From: Amycolatopsis rubida
GTDB lineage: Bacteria > Actinomycetota > Actinomycetes > Mycobacteriales > Pseudonocardiaceae
DNA length: 64,000 nucleotides
Reading direction: 5' to 3'
Assembly: GCF_900115345.1 (NCBI RefSeq)
Contig: NZ_FOWC01000002.1
Span: 124,001 to 188,000 of the forward strand
Made by a program: the position numbers and the translations under genes. The notes under the pieces were generated by a model. The model had not been told where the DNA came from, searched no databases, and saw only the letters and a program-made list of their open reading frames with translations. Of this stretch, positions 8,532-16,751 are shown piece after piece (the stretch's first letter is position 1; each line of letters opens with the position of its first letter).

Positions 8532-9161
8532 TTGTCGATCGCTGCCCTTCCGTCGCTCGCGGACCAGGCGGAGCGCCTCATCACGCTGGAAGTGCCCGAG
8601 ATCGCCCAGCTTTCCGCCGATGACCTGCGTGCTTTCGCCGCCGAGCACAGTGCCGCGGACGGCGCGCTGCTGGCGGTCCACCCGGACCGGGCACCCGCGT
8701 CGGCGCTCCCGCCGCTGCTCCGCCGTGAAGGAAAGGCCGGGTTCGTCGTCACCGACATGCCCGACGTCGACCAGTTCGCACCGCGCGACGTCGACCTGCC
8801 CGGCGCGCCGCTGTACCTCGTCACCGGAATCGACCGCGGCGACGAGATGGCGAACTGGAGCCCCGAGGAAGCCCTGCCCGCGATCACCAAGGCCGGGCGC
8901 AGTCCGCTGCTGCTCACCGAGGGGATTCACTGGGTGCTGCAGCAGCCGTCGGCACTCGAACGCAATCATTGCTTCATGACCATCGGCTCCCGGCTGCGCA
9001 AGGAGAACGGCAAGTTCGACGCCCGCACGCCGGCGCTGTGGATCAGCAACGGCACCGGCCGCGACGGCAGCGAGCGCCGCAACGCCCCCAAGGTCGGGTG
9101 GTGCTGGTGGGGCAACCGGCACACCTGGCTGGGTTTCGGGTCCGCCGCCGCCCGCCGCTGA
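8532..9161 (+). CDS. DUF5701 family protein
   Basis: A 209-residue cytoplasmic protein without signal or membrane segments. Marks that I associate with the actinobacterial DUF5701 family are LYLVTGIDRGDEMANWSPEE, the TEGIHWVLQQP segment, ERNHCFMTIGSRLRK, PALWISNGTGRDG and the Trp-rich end KVGWCWWGNRHTWLGFGSA. The function of the family is not known. The TTG at 8532 is preceded by AAGGAGA at an ideal distance. It is divergent from a TetR gene with paired operators, so it is probably an inducible target. The 3' end runs into a 49-bp tandem repeat array. Confidence 0.8.
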   Translation: MSIAALPSLADQAERLITLEVPEIAQLSADDLRAFAAEHSAADGALLAVHPDRAPASALPPLLRREGKAGFVVTDMPDVDQFAPRDVDLPGAPLYLVTGIDRGDEMANWSPEEALPAITKAGRSPLLLTEGIHWVLQQPSALERNHCFMTIGSRLRKENGKFDARTPALWISNGTGRDGSERRNAPKVGWCWWGNRHTWLGFGSAAARR

Positions 9162-9346
9162 GCCCGTCACCCCGCAGCCAACACCACAGCACCCCGCCAC
9201 CCGCCGCTGAGCCCGTCACCCCGCAGCCAACACCACAGCACCCCGCCACCCGCCGCTGAGCCTGTCACCCCGCAGCCAACACCACAGCACCCCGTCACCC
9301 CGCGGCCAACGCCACAGCACCCCGCCACCCGCCGATGCCAAGGAAG
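9151..9346. repeat. 49-bp tandem repeat array, C-rich (about 3.7 copies)
   Basis: The unit beginning CCCGCCGCTGAG starts at 9151, 9200 and 9249, an exact 49-bp period. Copies 1 and 2 are nearly identical, copy 3 has one change near its start, and the last copy is partial and diverged. The first unit contains the stop codon and last codons of the DUF5701 gene. The array fills the gap up to the acetyltransferase remnant. It is cytosine-rich on the plus strand and has no internal inverted repeat, so it is not CRISPR-like. Confidence 0.85.
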
Positions 9347-9431
9347 CGACCGGCACCCTGCCGGGAACCGCCGCCGAACCCGACACCGCGAGGAGAGCAC
9401 CCATTTCCCCGGCCCGAACGTCCTGCACCCG

Positions 9432-10042
9432 ATGCCCGGACAGCCGCGAGTGGTGCTGCTGAAACCACTGGTCACCTCGCCGCTGATCGACGTCGGCGAG
9501 TTCTCCTATTACGACGACCCGGACGAGCCGACCGCCTTCGAGACCCGCACCGTGCTGTACCACTACGGGCCGGAGAAGCTCGTGATCGGCAAGTACTGCG
9601 CGCTCGGCGAGGGCGTGCGGTTCATCATGAACGGCGCGAACCACCGGATGGACGGGCCGTCGACGTTCCCGTTCCCGATCATGGGCGGCGACTGGGCCGG
9701 GCACTTCGACGCCATCACCGGCCTGCCCGGCCGCGGCGACACGGTGCTGGGCAACGACGTCTGGCTCGGCTACCGGGCGATGGTCATGCCGGGGGGGGTC
9801 CGCATCGGGCACGGCGCGATCGTCGCGTCCGGGGCGGTCGTGGTCGACGACGTGCCGGACTACGGCATCGCCGGCGGCAATCCGGCCAAGCTGATCCGCC
9901 GCCGCTACCGCGACGAGGATGTCGAGCGGCTGCTGGCGATCGCGTGGTGGACTGGCCGCTGGACCACCTCACGAAGCGCGTCCGCACGGTCATGGCCGGC
10001 AGCGTCGACGACCTGGCGAAGGCCGCCGCCGAACTCGCGTAG
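9432..10042 (+). pseudogene. Vat/Xat-type hexapeptide acetyltransferase, frameshifted
   Basis: This matches the streptogramin/chloramphenicol (xenobiotic) acetyltransferase family: left-handed beta-helix repeats (VIGKYCALGEGVRFIMNGAN, VLGNDVWLGYRAMVMPGGVR, IGHGAIVASGAVV), the active-site His in NGANHRM, and the IAGGNPAKLIRRRY block. Near 9948 the frame breaks: a missing G in TGGTGGACTGG would restore AWWDWPLDHLTKRVRTVMAG, and the tail continues in the next frame to a TAG at 10040-10042. A GGAGAG Shine-Dalgarno-like sequence at 9392 has no in-frame start nearby, and homology seems to begin upstream of ATG 9432, so a second 5' lesion is possible. Either decay or a sequencing error explains this. 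Confidence 0.8.
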
Positions 10043-10051
10043 CTCGGTAAC

Positions 10052-10901
10052 GTGGCAGGCGTGCCGAGTGAGATACCCGAGGAAGCCCGCCGAAGCACCG
10101 CGCTGTTCCTGTCCACAGTGGACCGAGCCGAACCCGGGCTGCTGACCGGTTTCTACCTGGTCGGCTCGGTCTGCTTCGGCGACTTCCACGCCCGCGGCGC
10201 CGGGCGCGGACGGCTGAGCACGGCCAGCGACATCGATTTCGTCGCGGTCGCCGAGCGGCGTCCGGGTCCGGGTGGGATATCCGCGCTGGCGCAGGCTCAT
10301 GCCACCACCGTCGCCCGGTTTCCGAAGCCGCGTTTCGACGGCTCCGTGCTCACCTGGGCCGACCTCGCCGCCGGGCCCGACGACTGTCCGGACGTTCCGT
10401 GCGCGCAGGAAAGCCGGTTCGCCGCGGCGGGCCGGGACGGCCTCAACCCGGTGACGTTCTGCGAACTCGCCACCCGCGGGATCGCGGTGCGCGGCCCGGA
10501 ACCGTCCGATGTGGACGTTTAGGCGGATCAGGATGCCTTGCGCGCGTTCACTGTCGACAACCTGAGCAGCTACTGGCGGCCGTGGTGGGAGAAGAACCGG
10601 CGCACCGGGGCGCTGTCGCTCGCGCTCGGGATGAGCCCGTTGTTCCCGGTGTGGGCGGTGCTCGGGGTAAGCCGCCTGCACCATCTGGTGGCGACCGGGG
10701 AACTGACGTCCAAATGCGGTGCGGGGCGATAATGCGGCACGGGAATTCGACGCGCGATGGCAGCGCATCGTCGCGGAGAGCTTGAGTTTGCGCACCGGAG
10801 GCGCGGAAGGGCGTCGCAGCTACCGAAATCCCTTGGCGCGGCGGCGCGACACCCTCGCGTTCCTGGACGCCACGATCGACGACGCGCTCGCTCTGGCCTA
10901 G
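10052..10901 (+). pseudogene. Aminoglycoside-type nucleotidyltransferase, interrupted by a stop and a frameshift
   Basis: The first 156 codons carry a nucleotidyltransferase core (GFYLVGSVCFGDF, then TASDIDFVAVAERRP with the DxD metal motif). A TAG at 10520-10522 interrupts the frame, which then continues in phase (DALRAFTVDNLSSYWRPWWE ... LHHLVATGELTSKCGAG). Near 10715-10725 the frame shifts by +1 into NAAREFDARWQRIVAESLSL and a normal end (AFLDATIDDALALA). The three pieces together make about 280 residues, consistent with an ANT/DUF4111-like adenylyltransferase. Two independent lesions make a sequencing error less likely than decay, but neither is excluded. Confidence 0.75.
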
Positions 10902-10976
10902 CGCACGAATCGGGCCAGGACTGGCCGGAATTGCTTTCTTGCGGCCCCGCTCGGACCCACCTAGCCTCGCCTCAAC

Positions 10977-11009
10977 CTAGCACAAAACAAGTTATGTACT
11001 AGCACAATC
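10977..11009 (+). promoter_or_regulatory. Direct-repeat operator for the MocR regulator, upstream of decarboxylase
   Basis: CTAGCACAA occurs at 10977-10985 and again at 10999-11007, exactly 22 bp apart (two helical turns) in the same orientation. The second copy is part of a 15-bp word TGTACTAGCACAATC (10995-11009) that recurs identically at 14169-14183 beside the MocR start. Direct repeats two turns apart are typical of MocR/GntR binding sites. Confidence 0.7.
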
Positions 11010-11021
11010 TGGGAGTAGCTG

Positions 11022-12452
11022 ATGGCGGACGGGCAGGACCGCGGCGGGGTCGCGACGGACGCGGAATCGGCGGCAAAGCTGCTGCACGGTGTAGTGGATC
11101 AGCTGGTCGAGGGGTGGCGCACGCGGCCGGAACGCCCGGCGAGCCCGGCGACCGCTGACGCGGCGGAGATCCGCGCCTGGCTCGGGAGGTATCCGCTGGA
11201 GAAGCCGGAAGACCTGGCCCAGGCCGTCCCGGAGGTGCTCGCCGCGCTCGATCGCTGGACCGTGCACACCGACCACCCGGGGTATTTCGGGCTGTTCAAC
11301 CCGGCCGCGACCTGGGCTGGCGTCGCCGGAGACCTCATCACCGCGGCGGTGAACCCGCAGCTCGCCGCGTGGAGTCACGCACCGTTCGCGGTCGAGGCGG
11401 AACAGCGGTGCATCGATCTGTTTTCCGGACGGCTCGGCCTGCCGGCCAGTGCGGGCGGTCACTTCACCAGCGGCGGCGCGGAGGCCAACGCGACCGCGGT
11501 GCTGACCGCGCTCACCCGCGCGTTTCCCGAGTACAGCACCGGCGGCCTGCGCGCCCTCGACGCCGCGCCGGTGTTCTACGCCGGTGCGGATTCCCACCTG
11601 GCCTGGCTGAAAATCGCCCACGCGACCGGGCTCGGCCGCGACGCGTGCCGTCTGGTGCCTTCCGAGGCGAGCGGCCGGATGGACGTCGCCGCGCTCGAAG
11701 CCTTGCTCGCCGAAGACCGGCGGGACGGCAAAGCGCCGTTTCTCGTCGTCGCCACGGCCGGGACCACCGGGGCGGGAATGATCGACCCGTTGCCGCGCAT
11801 CGCCCATCTCGCGCACGAAGCCGGGCTGCGGTTCCATGTGGACGCCGCCTGGGGCGGAGCCGTCTGCCTGTCGGATCGGCTGCGCGGCGTCCTGACCGGG
11901 ATCGAACGCGCGGACACGATCACCGTCGACGCGCACAAATGGCTGTCGGTGCCGATGGGCGCGGGAATGTTCTTCACCCGCGACCGGGCCGAGCTGAGTT
12001 CGTCGTTCACCGTGTCGACCTCGTACATGCCGGGCCGGGTGGACGACACCGCCGATCCGTACACGACGAGCGCTCAGTGGTCGCGGCGGTTCACCGGGCT
12101 GAAGCTGTGGCTGAGCTTGCTGGCGTACGGGATTTCCGGTTACCGCGACCAGATCGAGCACGACGCGGCGCTCGGGCAGGTTTTGCGGGACCAGCTCACT
12201 GGCGCGGGTTGGCTCGCCCTCAACGACACGCCGCTGCCGATCGTGTGCGCGACGCGTGCGGACGCACCGGCCGATCCGGCGGAATCCTGGCGGTGGCACA
12301 GCGATCTCGCGGATCGGGTCAACGCCACCGGCTCCGCGTGGGTGAGCCCGGTCCGCGTCGCGGGACGGCCGGCGGTGCGGATGTGCGTGATCAGCTGGCG
12401 TACGCGAACCGAGGACATCGCGCGGCTGCGAGAGCTTCTGGACCGGGTCTGA
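11022..12452 (+). CDS. Group II PLP-dependent amino-acid decarboxylase
   Basis: A 476-residue pyridoxal-phosphate enzyme of the aromatic amino acid / diaminobutyrate decarboxylase group, of full length. Visible marks: HFTSGGAEANATAVLTALTR (cofactor phosphate binding), the stacking His in YAGADSHLAWLKIA, Asp in FHVDAAWGGAVCL, and the Schiff-base Lys306 in TVDAHKWLSVPMG. It probably makes a biogenic amine or a related product; the substrate is not readable from sequence. A MocR regulator encoded downstream in the opposite direction shares a 15-bp operator with this promoter, so that regulator (which also binds PLP and amines or amino acids) is its likely controller. Confidence 0.88.
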   Translation: MADGQDRGGVATDAESAAKLLHGVVDQLVEGWRTRPERPASPATADAAEIRAWLGRYPLEKPEDLAQAVPEVLAALDRWTVHTDHPGYFGLFNPAATWAGVAGDLITAAVNPQLAAWSHAPFAVEAEQRCIDLFSGRLGLPASAGGHFTSGGAEANATAVLTALTRAFPEYSTGGLRALDAAPVFYAGADSHLAWLKIAHATGLGRDACRLVPSEASGRMDVAALEALLAEDRRDGKAPFLVVATAGTTGAGMIDPLPRIAHLAHEAGLRFHVDAAWGGAVCLSDRLRGVLTGIERADTITVDAHKWLSVPMGAGMFFTRDRAELSSSFTVSTSYMPGRVDDTADPYTTSAQWSRRFTGLKLWLSLLAYGISGYRDQIEHDAALGQVLRDQLTGAGWLALNDTPLPIVCATRADAPADPAESWRWHSDLADRVNATGSAWVSPVRVAGRPAVRMCVISWRTRTEDIARLRELLDRV

Positions 12453-12476
12453 GCGCGATGTGGCGCCTGGCCGCGG

Positions 12477-12838
12477 GTGAAGTACCAGGTCGTCGCCTTT
12501 GCCGCGGCGGATCCCGCCGCGGAGAGCGCGTTCTGGGCCAGCATGCTCGGCGGCCAGCTGGAGGCGAGCAGCGATTGGCATCTGGTCACCGTGGACGGCG
12601 CGCCGCAGCTCGCCCCCGCCCACGTCCCGCCGGAGTGGCCGGACGGGCCGGCCTGGCAGCAGGTGCACCCCGACCTGGGGTCGAGGACTTCGCCGAAGCC
12701 CGCCACCAGGTCATGGCGCTCGGTGCCACCGCGCTGAAGCAGGCCGAAGGAAACCCGTCCGGGGACGACTTCCCGGCCGGACACCCCTTCTGTCTGTGCT
12801 GGCTGGTCGCCGGGCAAGCGAGCGCTCAGGCCGGGTAG
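12477..12838 (+). pseudogene. Glyoxalase-like (VOC) gene with a frameshift
   Basis: GTG at 12477 opens KYQVVAFAAADPAAESAFWA and GQLEASSDWHLVTVDG, a VOC start. After WQQVHPDL (about 12675) the frame is lost. A single missing T would turn GACCTGGGGTC into the family's DLWVEDF, and the rest (VEDFAEARHQVMALGATALK, HPFCLCWLVAG) continues in another frame to the TAG at 12836-12838. It lies 24 bp after the decarboxylase and overlaps the end of the convergent MocR gene by 13 bp. It may be decay or a sequencing error. Confidence 0.7.
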
Positions 12839-14163
12839 CCGCGTCCGTCGCCCTGCAGAATCGAGTGCAGCGTCGCCGCGAAGTCCTCCGCTTCCGCAGG
12901 TGACAGGTTCGCGAAGGTCACCCGCAGGCCCGGCGGAACGTTGGTCCGGAACGCCTCCCCGGTCCGCACTGCCCAGCCTCGCGCGAGGAGCGCCTGCGCC
13001 ACCGCGCCCTCGGCAGGCGTCGGGATCCAGCCGTTGAAACCGGACCGGCCGGACAGCGCGATTCCCCGTCGTCCCAACGCATCCGCGAGGACGCGCCGCC
13101 GTTCGCGGTAAGTCTCGCGGGCCGTGGCGAGCAGCTTGGGCGTCGCCGGGTCGAGGAGAAGGGTCACGGCCAGCTCCTGGAGAAGACGGCTTGCCCAGCC
13201 CGCCCCGACCTGCTGTCGCCGGAGCACCCGGTCCACGGTGAGCTGGTCGCCGCTCACGACGCTCAGCCGCAGGTCCGGGCCGAGATACTTGGTCACCGAC
13301 CGGATCACCGCCCAGTGCCGGAACTCCCCCTTCCCGCCCACGGTTTCCGGTTCCGTGCCAGCGACGGCGGCAGCGTGGTCGTCCTCGATCAGCAGGACGT
13401 TTTCGCGGTGCTGGAACGCTTTCCGCAGTTCGGCAGCACGCTGCGGGCTGAGCGCGGCACCGGTCGGGTTCTGCGCTCGCGGCGTGAGAACACACGCCGC
13501 CGGACGCTGTTCGAGCGCGCGTCGCAGGAGGTCGGCGCGCAGGCCGTCGTCGTCGACCGGCACCGCGATCGGGCGCAGTCCCAGCGCGGACACGAGGTCC
13601 AAGACGCCGCCGAAGGCCGGGTCCTCGACGATCACCGCATCACCGGGCCACAGGTGCGCTTGCAGCACCCGCTCGATGGCGTCCATCGCGCCGCCAGCGA
13701 CCGCGAGGTGCTCGGCAGCGAGACCGTCGCGTCCGAAATCGACCCGGAACCAGTCCAGGAGCGCCGGCAGAGCGCCAGATTCGCCGTAGAGCCACTGCCT
13801 TCCGGACAGCTTGGCGAGCGCGGGCCGCAACTGCGGGAGCAGCGCGGGGTCGGGGTTGCCGTCGGCAAGGTCCCGCACGCCCGGCCCGACCGGTGCGCCG
13901 AGCGCCCGGTTCGTCGGCGCGGTTCGTTCCAGCACACGAGTCCCCGCGCGGCCAGCGGCCGCGACCAGACCGCGGTTGCGCAGTGTCCGGTAGGCGGCGT
14001 TGACGGTCGCCGGGCTCACCGCGAGCCGCGCGGCGAGTTCGCGCACGGTGGGCAGCCGCGCGCCGGCCGCGAGCCGTCCGGCGGAGATGGCTCCCTCGAC
14101 CGACAGCGCGATCTCGGCGGCCGTCCCACCGGACAGCGCCGCCTCCTCGATCGGGTCACTCAT
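12826..14163 (-). CDS. MocR-type regulator (GntR wHTH fused to aminotransferase domain)
   Basis: A 445-residue fusion: a GntR winged helix (residues about 10-75; RLPTVRELAARLAVSPATVN) joined to a class I aminotransferase-fold domain with PLP sites LTPRAQNPTGAALS and the Schiff-base Lys in RSVTKYLGPDLRLS. The length is normal for MocR proteins. These sense PLP-linked ligands rather than catalyse transamination. The decarboxylase gene is encoded upstream in the opposite direction, ending convergently. TGTACTAGCACAATC directly before this gene's ATG is identical to a word before the decarboxylase, which argues for autoregulation and control of that enzyme. It resembles PtsJ-like regulators. Confidence 0.9.
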   Translation of the reverse strand: MSDPIEEAALSGGTAAEIALSVEGAISAGRLAAGARLPTVRELAARLAVSPATVNAAYRTLRNRGLVAAAGRAGTRVLERTAPTNRALGAPVGPGVRDLADGNPDPALLPQLRPALAKLSGRQWLYGESGALPALLDWFRVDFGRDGLAAEHLAVAGGAMDAIERVLQAHLWPGDAVIVEDPAFGGVLDLVSALGLRPIAVPVDDDGLRADLLRRALEQRPAACVLTPRAQNPTGAALSPQRAAELRKAFQHRENVLLIEDDHAAAVAGTEPETVGGKGEFRHWAVIRSVTKYLGPDLRLSVVSGDQLTVDRVLRRQQVGAGWASRLLQELAVTLLLDPATPKLLATARETYRERRRVLADALGRRGIALSGRSGFNGWIPTPAEGAVAQALLARGWAVRTGEAFRTNVPPGLRVTFANLSPAEAEDFAATLHSILQGDGRGYPA

Positions 14164-14168
14164 TCGTC

Positions 14169-14183
14169 TGTACTAGCACAATC
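14169..14183 (-). promoter_or_regulatory. Second copy of the MocR operator word
   Basis: TGTACTAGCACAATC, identical to 10995-11009. It starts 5 bp upstream of the MocR ATG (minus strand), inside the 5' untranslated region or promoter, suggesting autoregulation. No second direct-repeat half is seen here, unlike at the decarboxylase promoter. Confidence 0.65.
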
Positions 14184-14204
14184 CCGTGGGCACAGTGGCG
14201 CGGG

Positions 14205-14234
14205 TTGACCTTCAAGCCGCTTGAAGCCTGATGA
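14205..14234 (+). promoter_or_regulatory. MerR-type promoter with palindrome between -35 and -10, leaderless start
   Basis: TTGACC (14205-14210, -35) and TGATGA (14229-14234, -10) are separated by an over-long 18-bp spacer holding most of the palindrome CTTCAAG-CCG-CTTGAAG (14210-14226). This is the classical MerR arrangement, in which the activator twists the spacer. Transcription starting 7-8 bp after the -10 would begin at the GTG at 14242, so the mRNA is probably leaderless. Confidence 0.65.
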
Positions 14235-14241
14235 TGGGCAA

Positions 14242-15270
14242 GTGCCCGACCTGCTGACCATCGGAGCGTTCGCCCGCCGCTGCGGCCTCACCGCCAGCGC
14301 GCTGCGCTTCTACGCCGATTCCGGCCTCGTGCGACCGATCCGGGTCGACGAGGAATCCGGCTACCGCTATTACTCCCCCGGCCAGATCTCGGCCGCCCTG
14401 CTCGTCCGGCAGTTGCGAGAGATCGGCCTGCCCCTGGAACGGGTCAGCGCGGCCCTGGCCGCCGGCCCAGCCGAAGCTTCGCGGATCGTCGATGACCACG
14501 TCGCCGGGTTGGTATCTCAGGTACAGCGGGCCCGGGAAACCGCTGCGGCGGTGAAGGCCGCACTAGGCTCCGCGGCACCGGCACCGCCGGTCCGGCTCAC
14601 CGGCCCGGTCTTCACCGCCGCCGCCGAGCAGGTGCTGACCGCGACGACGCAGGACCTCCCCGTGCTGAATGGCGTGCACCTGGAGGTCTCCCCTGAGGCG
14701 ATCGTGCTCACCGCCACCGACCGGTACCGCCTCTCGACCCGCACGCTGGTCCCAGCCGAACCAAGCTCGTCCACCTGGACCGCGACCGTAGACGCCGACG
14801 ACCTGCGGCTAGCAATGTCGTGGACGCGCCGTCAGCACGAACTGCACCTGAGCCTCCGCGCCGACGAGATCTGCTTCCAAGGCGACACCGTACGAACCTG
14901 CCGCACGCTGACCGACGACTTCCCCGACTACCGCCTGATGCTCGCGTCTCTGCCGGAAGTCCTTACGCGGGCGGTGATCTCGCGCAACGCGCTCGTGGCA
15001 TGCCTGGAGCGCCAATCCACCCCGCAGATCCAGCTGAACCTCTCCGCCGCCGCGGTCACAGCCGGCACCGAAGCAATCCCCGCGAACGTCACCGGCCCGC
15101 CGATCTCGCTCTCCTTCGCCGTGAGCACGCTGCACCCGGCGATCAGCACCGCCGTCGGCCCGGACGTGATGCTGGACGTCGCGGGCCCGCACCTGCCCGT
15201 CGTCGTGCGCTCCGCCGACGACGGCGACCTGACCACCCTTGCCATGCCAGTGAAAGGAACTGCCGGATGA
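14242..15270 (+). CDS. MerR regulator fused to DNA polymerase III beta-clamp-like domain
   Basis: A 342-residue fusion. Residues 1-70 are a MerR winged helix (LLTIGAFARRCGLTASALRF, YADSGLVRP, GYRYYSPGQ), followed by a coiled-coil helix. From about residue 115 the sequence is sliding-clamp-like: LNGVHLEVSPEAIVLTATDR and YRLSTRTLVP match the DnaN block that reads ...ATDRYRLA..., and DDFPDYRLMLASLP followed by ALVACLERQ matches the inter-domain segment of DnaN. About 230 clamp-like residues would be two of the three clamp domains. GTG at 14242 is preferred over TTG 14221 because the MerR-type promoter places the mRNA 5' end there. It is coupled by an ATGA overlap to the next gene. The ligand and role are unknown. 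Confidence 0.8.
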   Translation: MPDLLTIGAFARRCGLTASALRFYADSGLVRPIRVDEESGYRYYSPGQISAALLVRQLREIGLPLERVSAALAAGPAEASRIVDDHVAGLVSQVQRARETAAAVKAALGSAAPAPPVRLTGPVFTAAAEQVLTATTQDLPVLNGVHLEVSPEAIVLTATDRYRLSTRTLVPAEPSSSTWTATVDADDLRLAMSWTRRQHELHLSLRADEICFQGDTVRTCRTLTDDFPDYRLMLASLPEVLTRAVISRNALVACLERQSTPQIQLNLSAAAVTAGTEAIPANVTGPPISLSFAVSTLHPAISTAVGPDVMLDVAGPHLPVVVRSADDGDLTTLAMPVKGTAG

Positions 15271-15752
15271 CGGACACGATGGCCGAGATCACCGCCGCGG
15301 TCGCCCAGGGCAGAACGGGCGCGACGGACGCCGCGCGGACGCGTCTGCAGGAGCTGTGGGACGAACTAGGACCGGGCGGGGATCCGTTCTGCCGCTGCGT
15401 TCTCGCGCACTACCAGGCAGATCTGTTCGCTGACCCGGCGGAGGCGCTGGTCTGGGATGTCAGAGCCCTGGACGCCGCCGCGGCAGTCACCGACGAGCAC
15501 GTCCAGGCCCACGACGCCGGGCTTCGGATCGCGGGCTGCTACCCGTCACTGCACCTGAACTTGGCCGACAACTTCCGCCGCCTGGGCTCGTTCTCCGCGG
15601 CGGCGGAACAGCTCGCGGCCGCGCGAAACCGCCAGGACGCGCTGGCCGAGGACGGATACGGCGCGATGATCCGACAGGCGATCGACGGGGTCGCGGAAGC
15701 CATCGAACGCCGGTCCACCGAACGACGCGCTACAGCGCCGGGGGCCGGATAG
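15267..15752 (+). CDS. TPR-like helical protein, partner of the MerR-clamp gene
   Basis: A 161-residue all-helical protein, with no signal sequence or membrane segment. Ala/Leu-rich helix pairs such as DAARTRLQELWDELG, FCRCVLAHYQADL and LHLNLADNFRRLGSFSAAAEQLAAARN look like tetratricopeptide repeats. Its ATG overlaps the stop of the MerR-clamp gene (ATGA at 15267-15270), so the two are translationally coupled and probably work together. The function is not known; a protein-interaction partner or effector sensor is possible. Confidence 0.7.
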   Translation: MTDTMAEITAAVAQGRTGATDAARTRLQELWDELGPGGDPFCRCVLAHYQADLFADPAEALVWDVRALDAAAAVTDEHVQAHDAGLRIAGCYPSLHLNLADNFRRLGSFSAAAEQLAAARNRQDALAEDGYGAMIRQAIDGVAEAIERRSTERRATAPGAG

Positions 15753-15806
15753 CCGGATGGGGTCCGGGCGGTTGCCGCGCTGGGGACGCCGCGACCGCCC
15801 GGAGGG

Positions 15807-15990
15807 TTACCGGATGTCGCGGACCAGTGCGCCCACGATCGCGTCCATCCGGTCCGACTGGGCCTTCGAATAGTCCGCCGTGTCGATGAACACGGTGACC
15901 GAGCGTTTTCCGTCCTCCGTCCCCGCGTTGCGGCATCCACGGCCCAGGCTTTGCCGGCCGTGGTACCGAGGGTGCAGCTGAGGCACTGCG
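15807..15990 (-). pseudogene. C-terminal remnant of a secreted-protein gene (DUF3558-like)
   Basis: The minus frame reads GCRNAGTEDGKRSVTVFIDT, then ADYSKAQSDRMDAIVGALVR and a stop at 15807. This looks like the end of an actinobacterial lipoprotein (DUF3558-like), but the upstream part is in other frames and no start or signal peptide is present. The family assignment is weak. It lies in a strip of gene fragments. Confidence 0.4.
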
Positions 15991-16020
15991 CTGCTGGGTC
16001 CGGCGCGGCGGCGCGGGCGG

Positions 16021-16116
16021 ACCGCGATCCGCGCGTGCGGCGCGAACTACCGCACCACCGAAGCCGACATCGACCTGGTCGCCGGCCGGCTGATCGCGCT
16101 TGCCGGAAGGCGCTGA
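16021..16116 (+). pseudogene. C-terminal scrap of a PLP-dependent enzyme
   Basis: The plus frame reads TAIRACGANYRTTEADIDLV followed by AGRLIALAGRR and a TGA at 16114-16116. The RACxxNYRTTEADID block is typical of the very end of fold-type I PLP decarboxylases and aminotransferase-like proteins. Nothing upstream in frame belongs to such a protein, so only about 30 codons remain. Confidence 0.45.
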
Positions 16117-16196
16117 CAGAAGTCCTTTGTGGAATGCGCGGACCGGTCCCGGAATCCGCTAACCCGGGTCCTGGCGGCGAACGTAGCGTCGCTGCT

Positions 16197-16751
16197 GTGC
16201 CGAAAGCAGTGCACCCCGAGCGGATCGACGGCCAGACCGTCGCGATCACCGGGGCCACCTCCGGGATCGGTTTCTTCGCCGCCGCGCAACCTGCCGAACT
16301 GGGTGCCCGGGTGCTGGTCCTCGGCCGCTCGGAATCCCGGGGCCACGCGGCGGTTTCCGCGCTCCCGAACCCGCGGCAGCACGAGTTCCTCCCCCTGGAC
16401 CTCGCCGACCGGACGTCGATCGCGAGCGCCGGCGACCGGCTCGGCGCGGTGCCGCGGCTGGACGCGCTCGTGCTGAACGCTGGTGTCGTCGCCGGCGCGT
16501 TCGGTCCGGGTCCGGCGCATCGGATCGGCGCGTTCGGGGTGGAGGAGATCGTCGGGATCAACCATCTCGCGCACGCGGAACTGCTGCGGCGTGCGCTGCC
16601 GGCGGTCCGGCGGGACGCCGCGATCGCCAGTCTCGGCCGCGGCGGCGAATCCATCGAGGAATTGGCGCAGCGCCTGGGTTTTTCCGAGGCCAGCGCGTTC
16701 CGGCGAGCGTTTCGCCGATGGACCGGGCAGTCCCCCGGCGACTTCCGCTAA
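16197..16751 (+). pseudogene. Chimeric remnant: SDR N-terminus joined to AraC C-terminus
   Basis: One open frame of 184 codons with two unrelated halves. Residues 1-140 are a short-chain dehydrogenase start: TVAITGATSGIGFFAAAQPA (NAD(P)-binding), LDALVLNAGVVAG (NAG motif), ending at ALPAVRRDAAIASLG before the catalytic Tyr-x3-Lys would come. Residues about 145-184 are an AraC/XylS second helix-turn-helix (ESIEELAQRLGFSEASAFRR, AFRRWTGQSPGDFR). A deletion fusing an SDR gene to an AraC gene explains it. It may be expressed, but it lacks both the SDR active site and the first AraC HTH. It ends 4 bp into the convergent AcoR-like gene. Confidence 0.75.

Noticed and set aside
9151..9346. Possible CRISPR array
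   Set aside because: Repeats are contiguous 49-bp units without unique spacers or dyad symmetry, and no cas genes are present.
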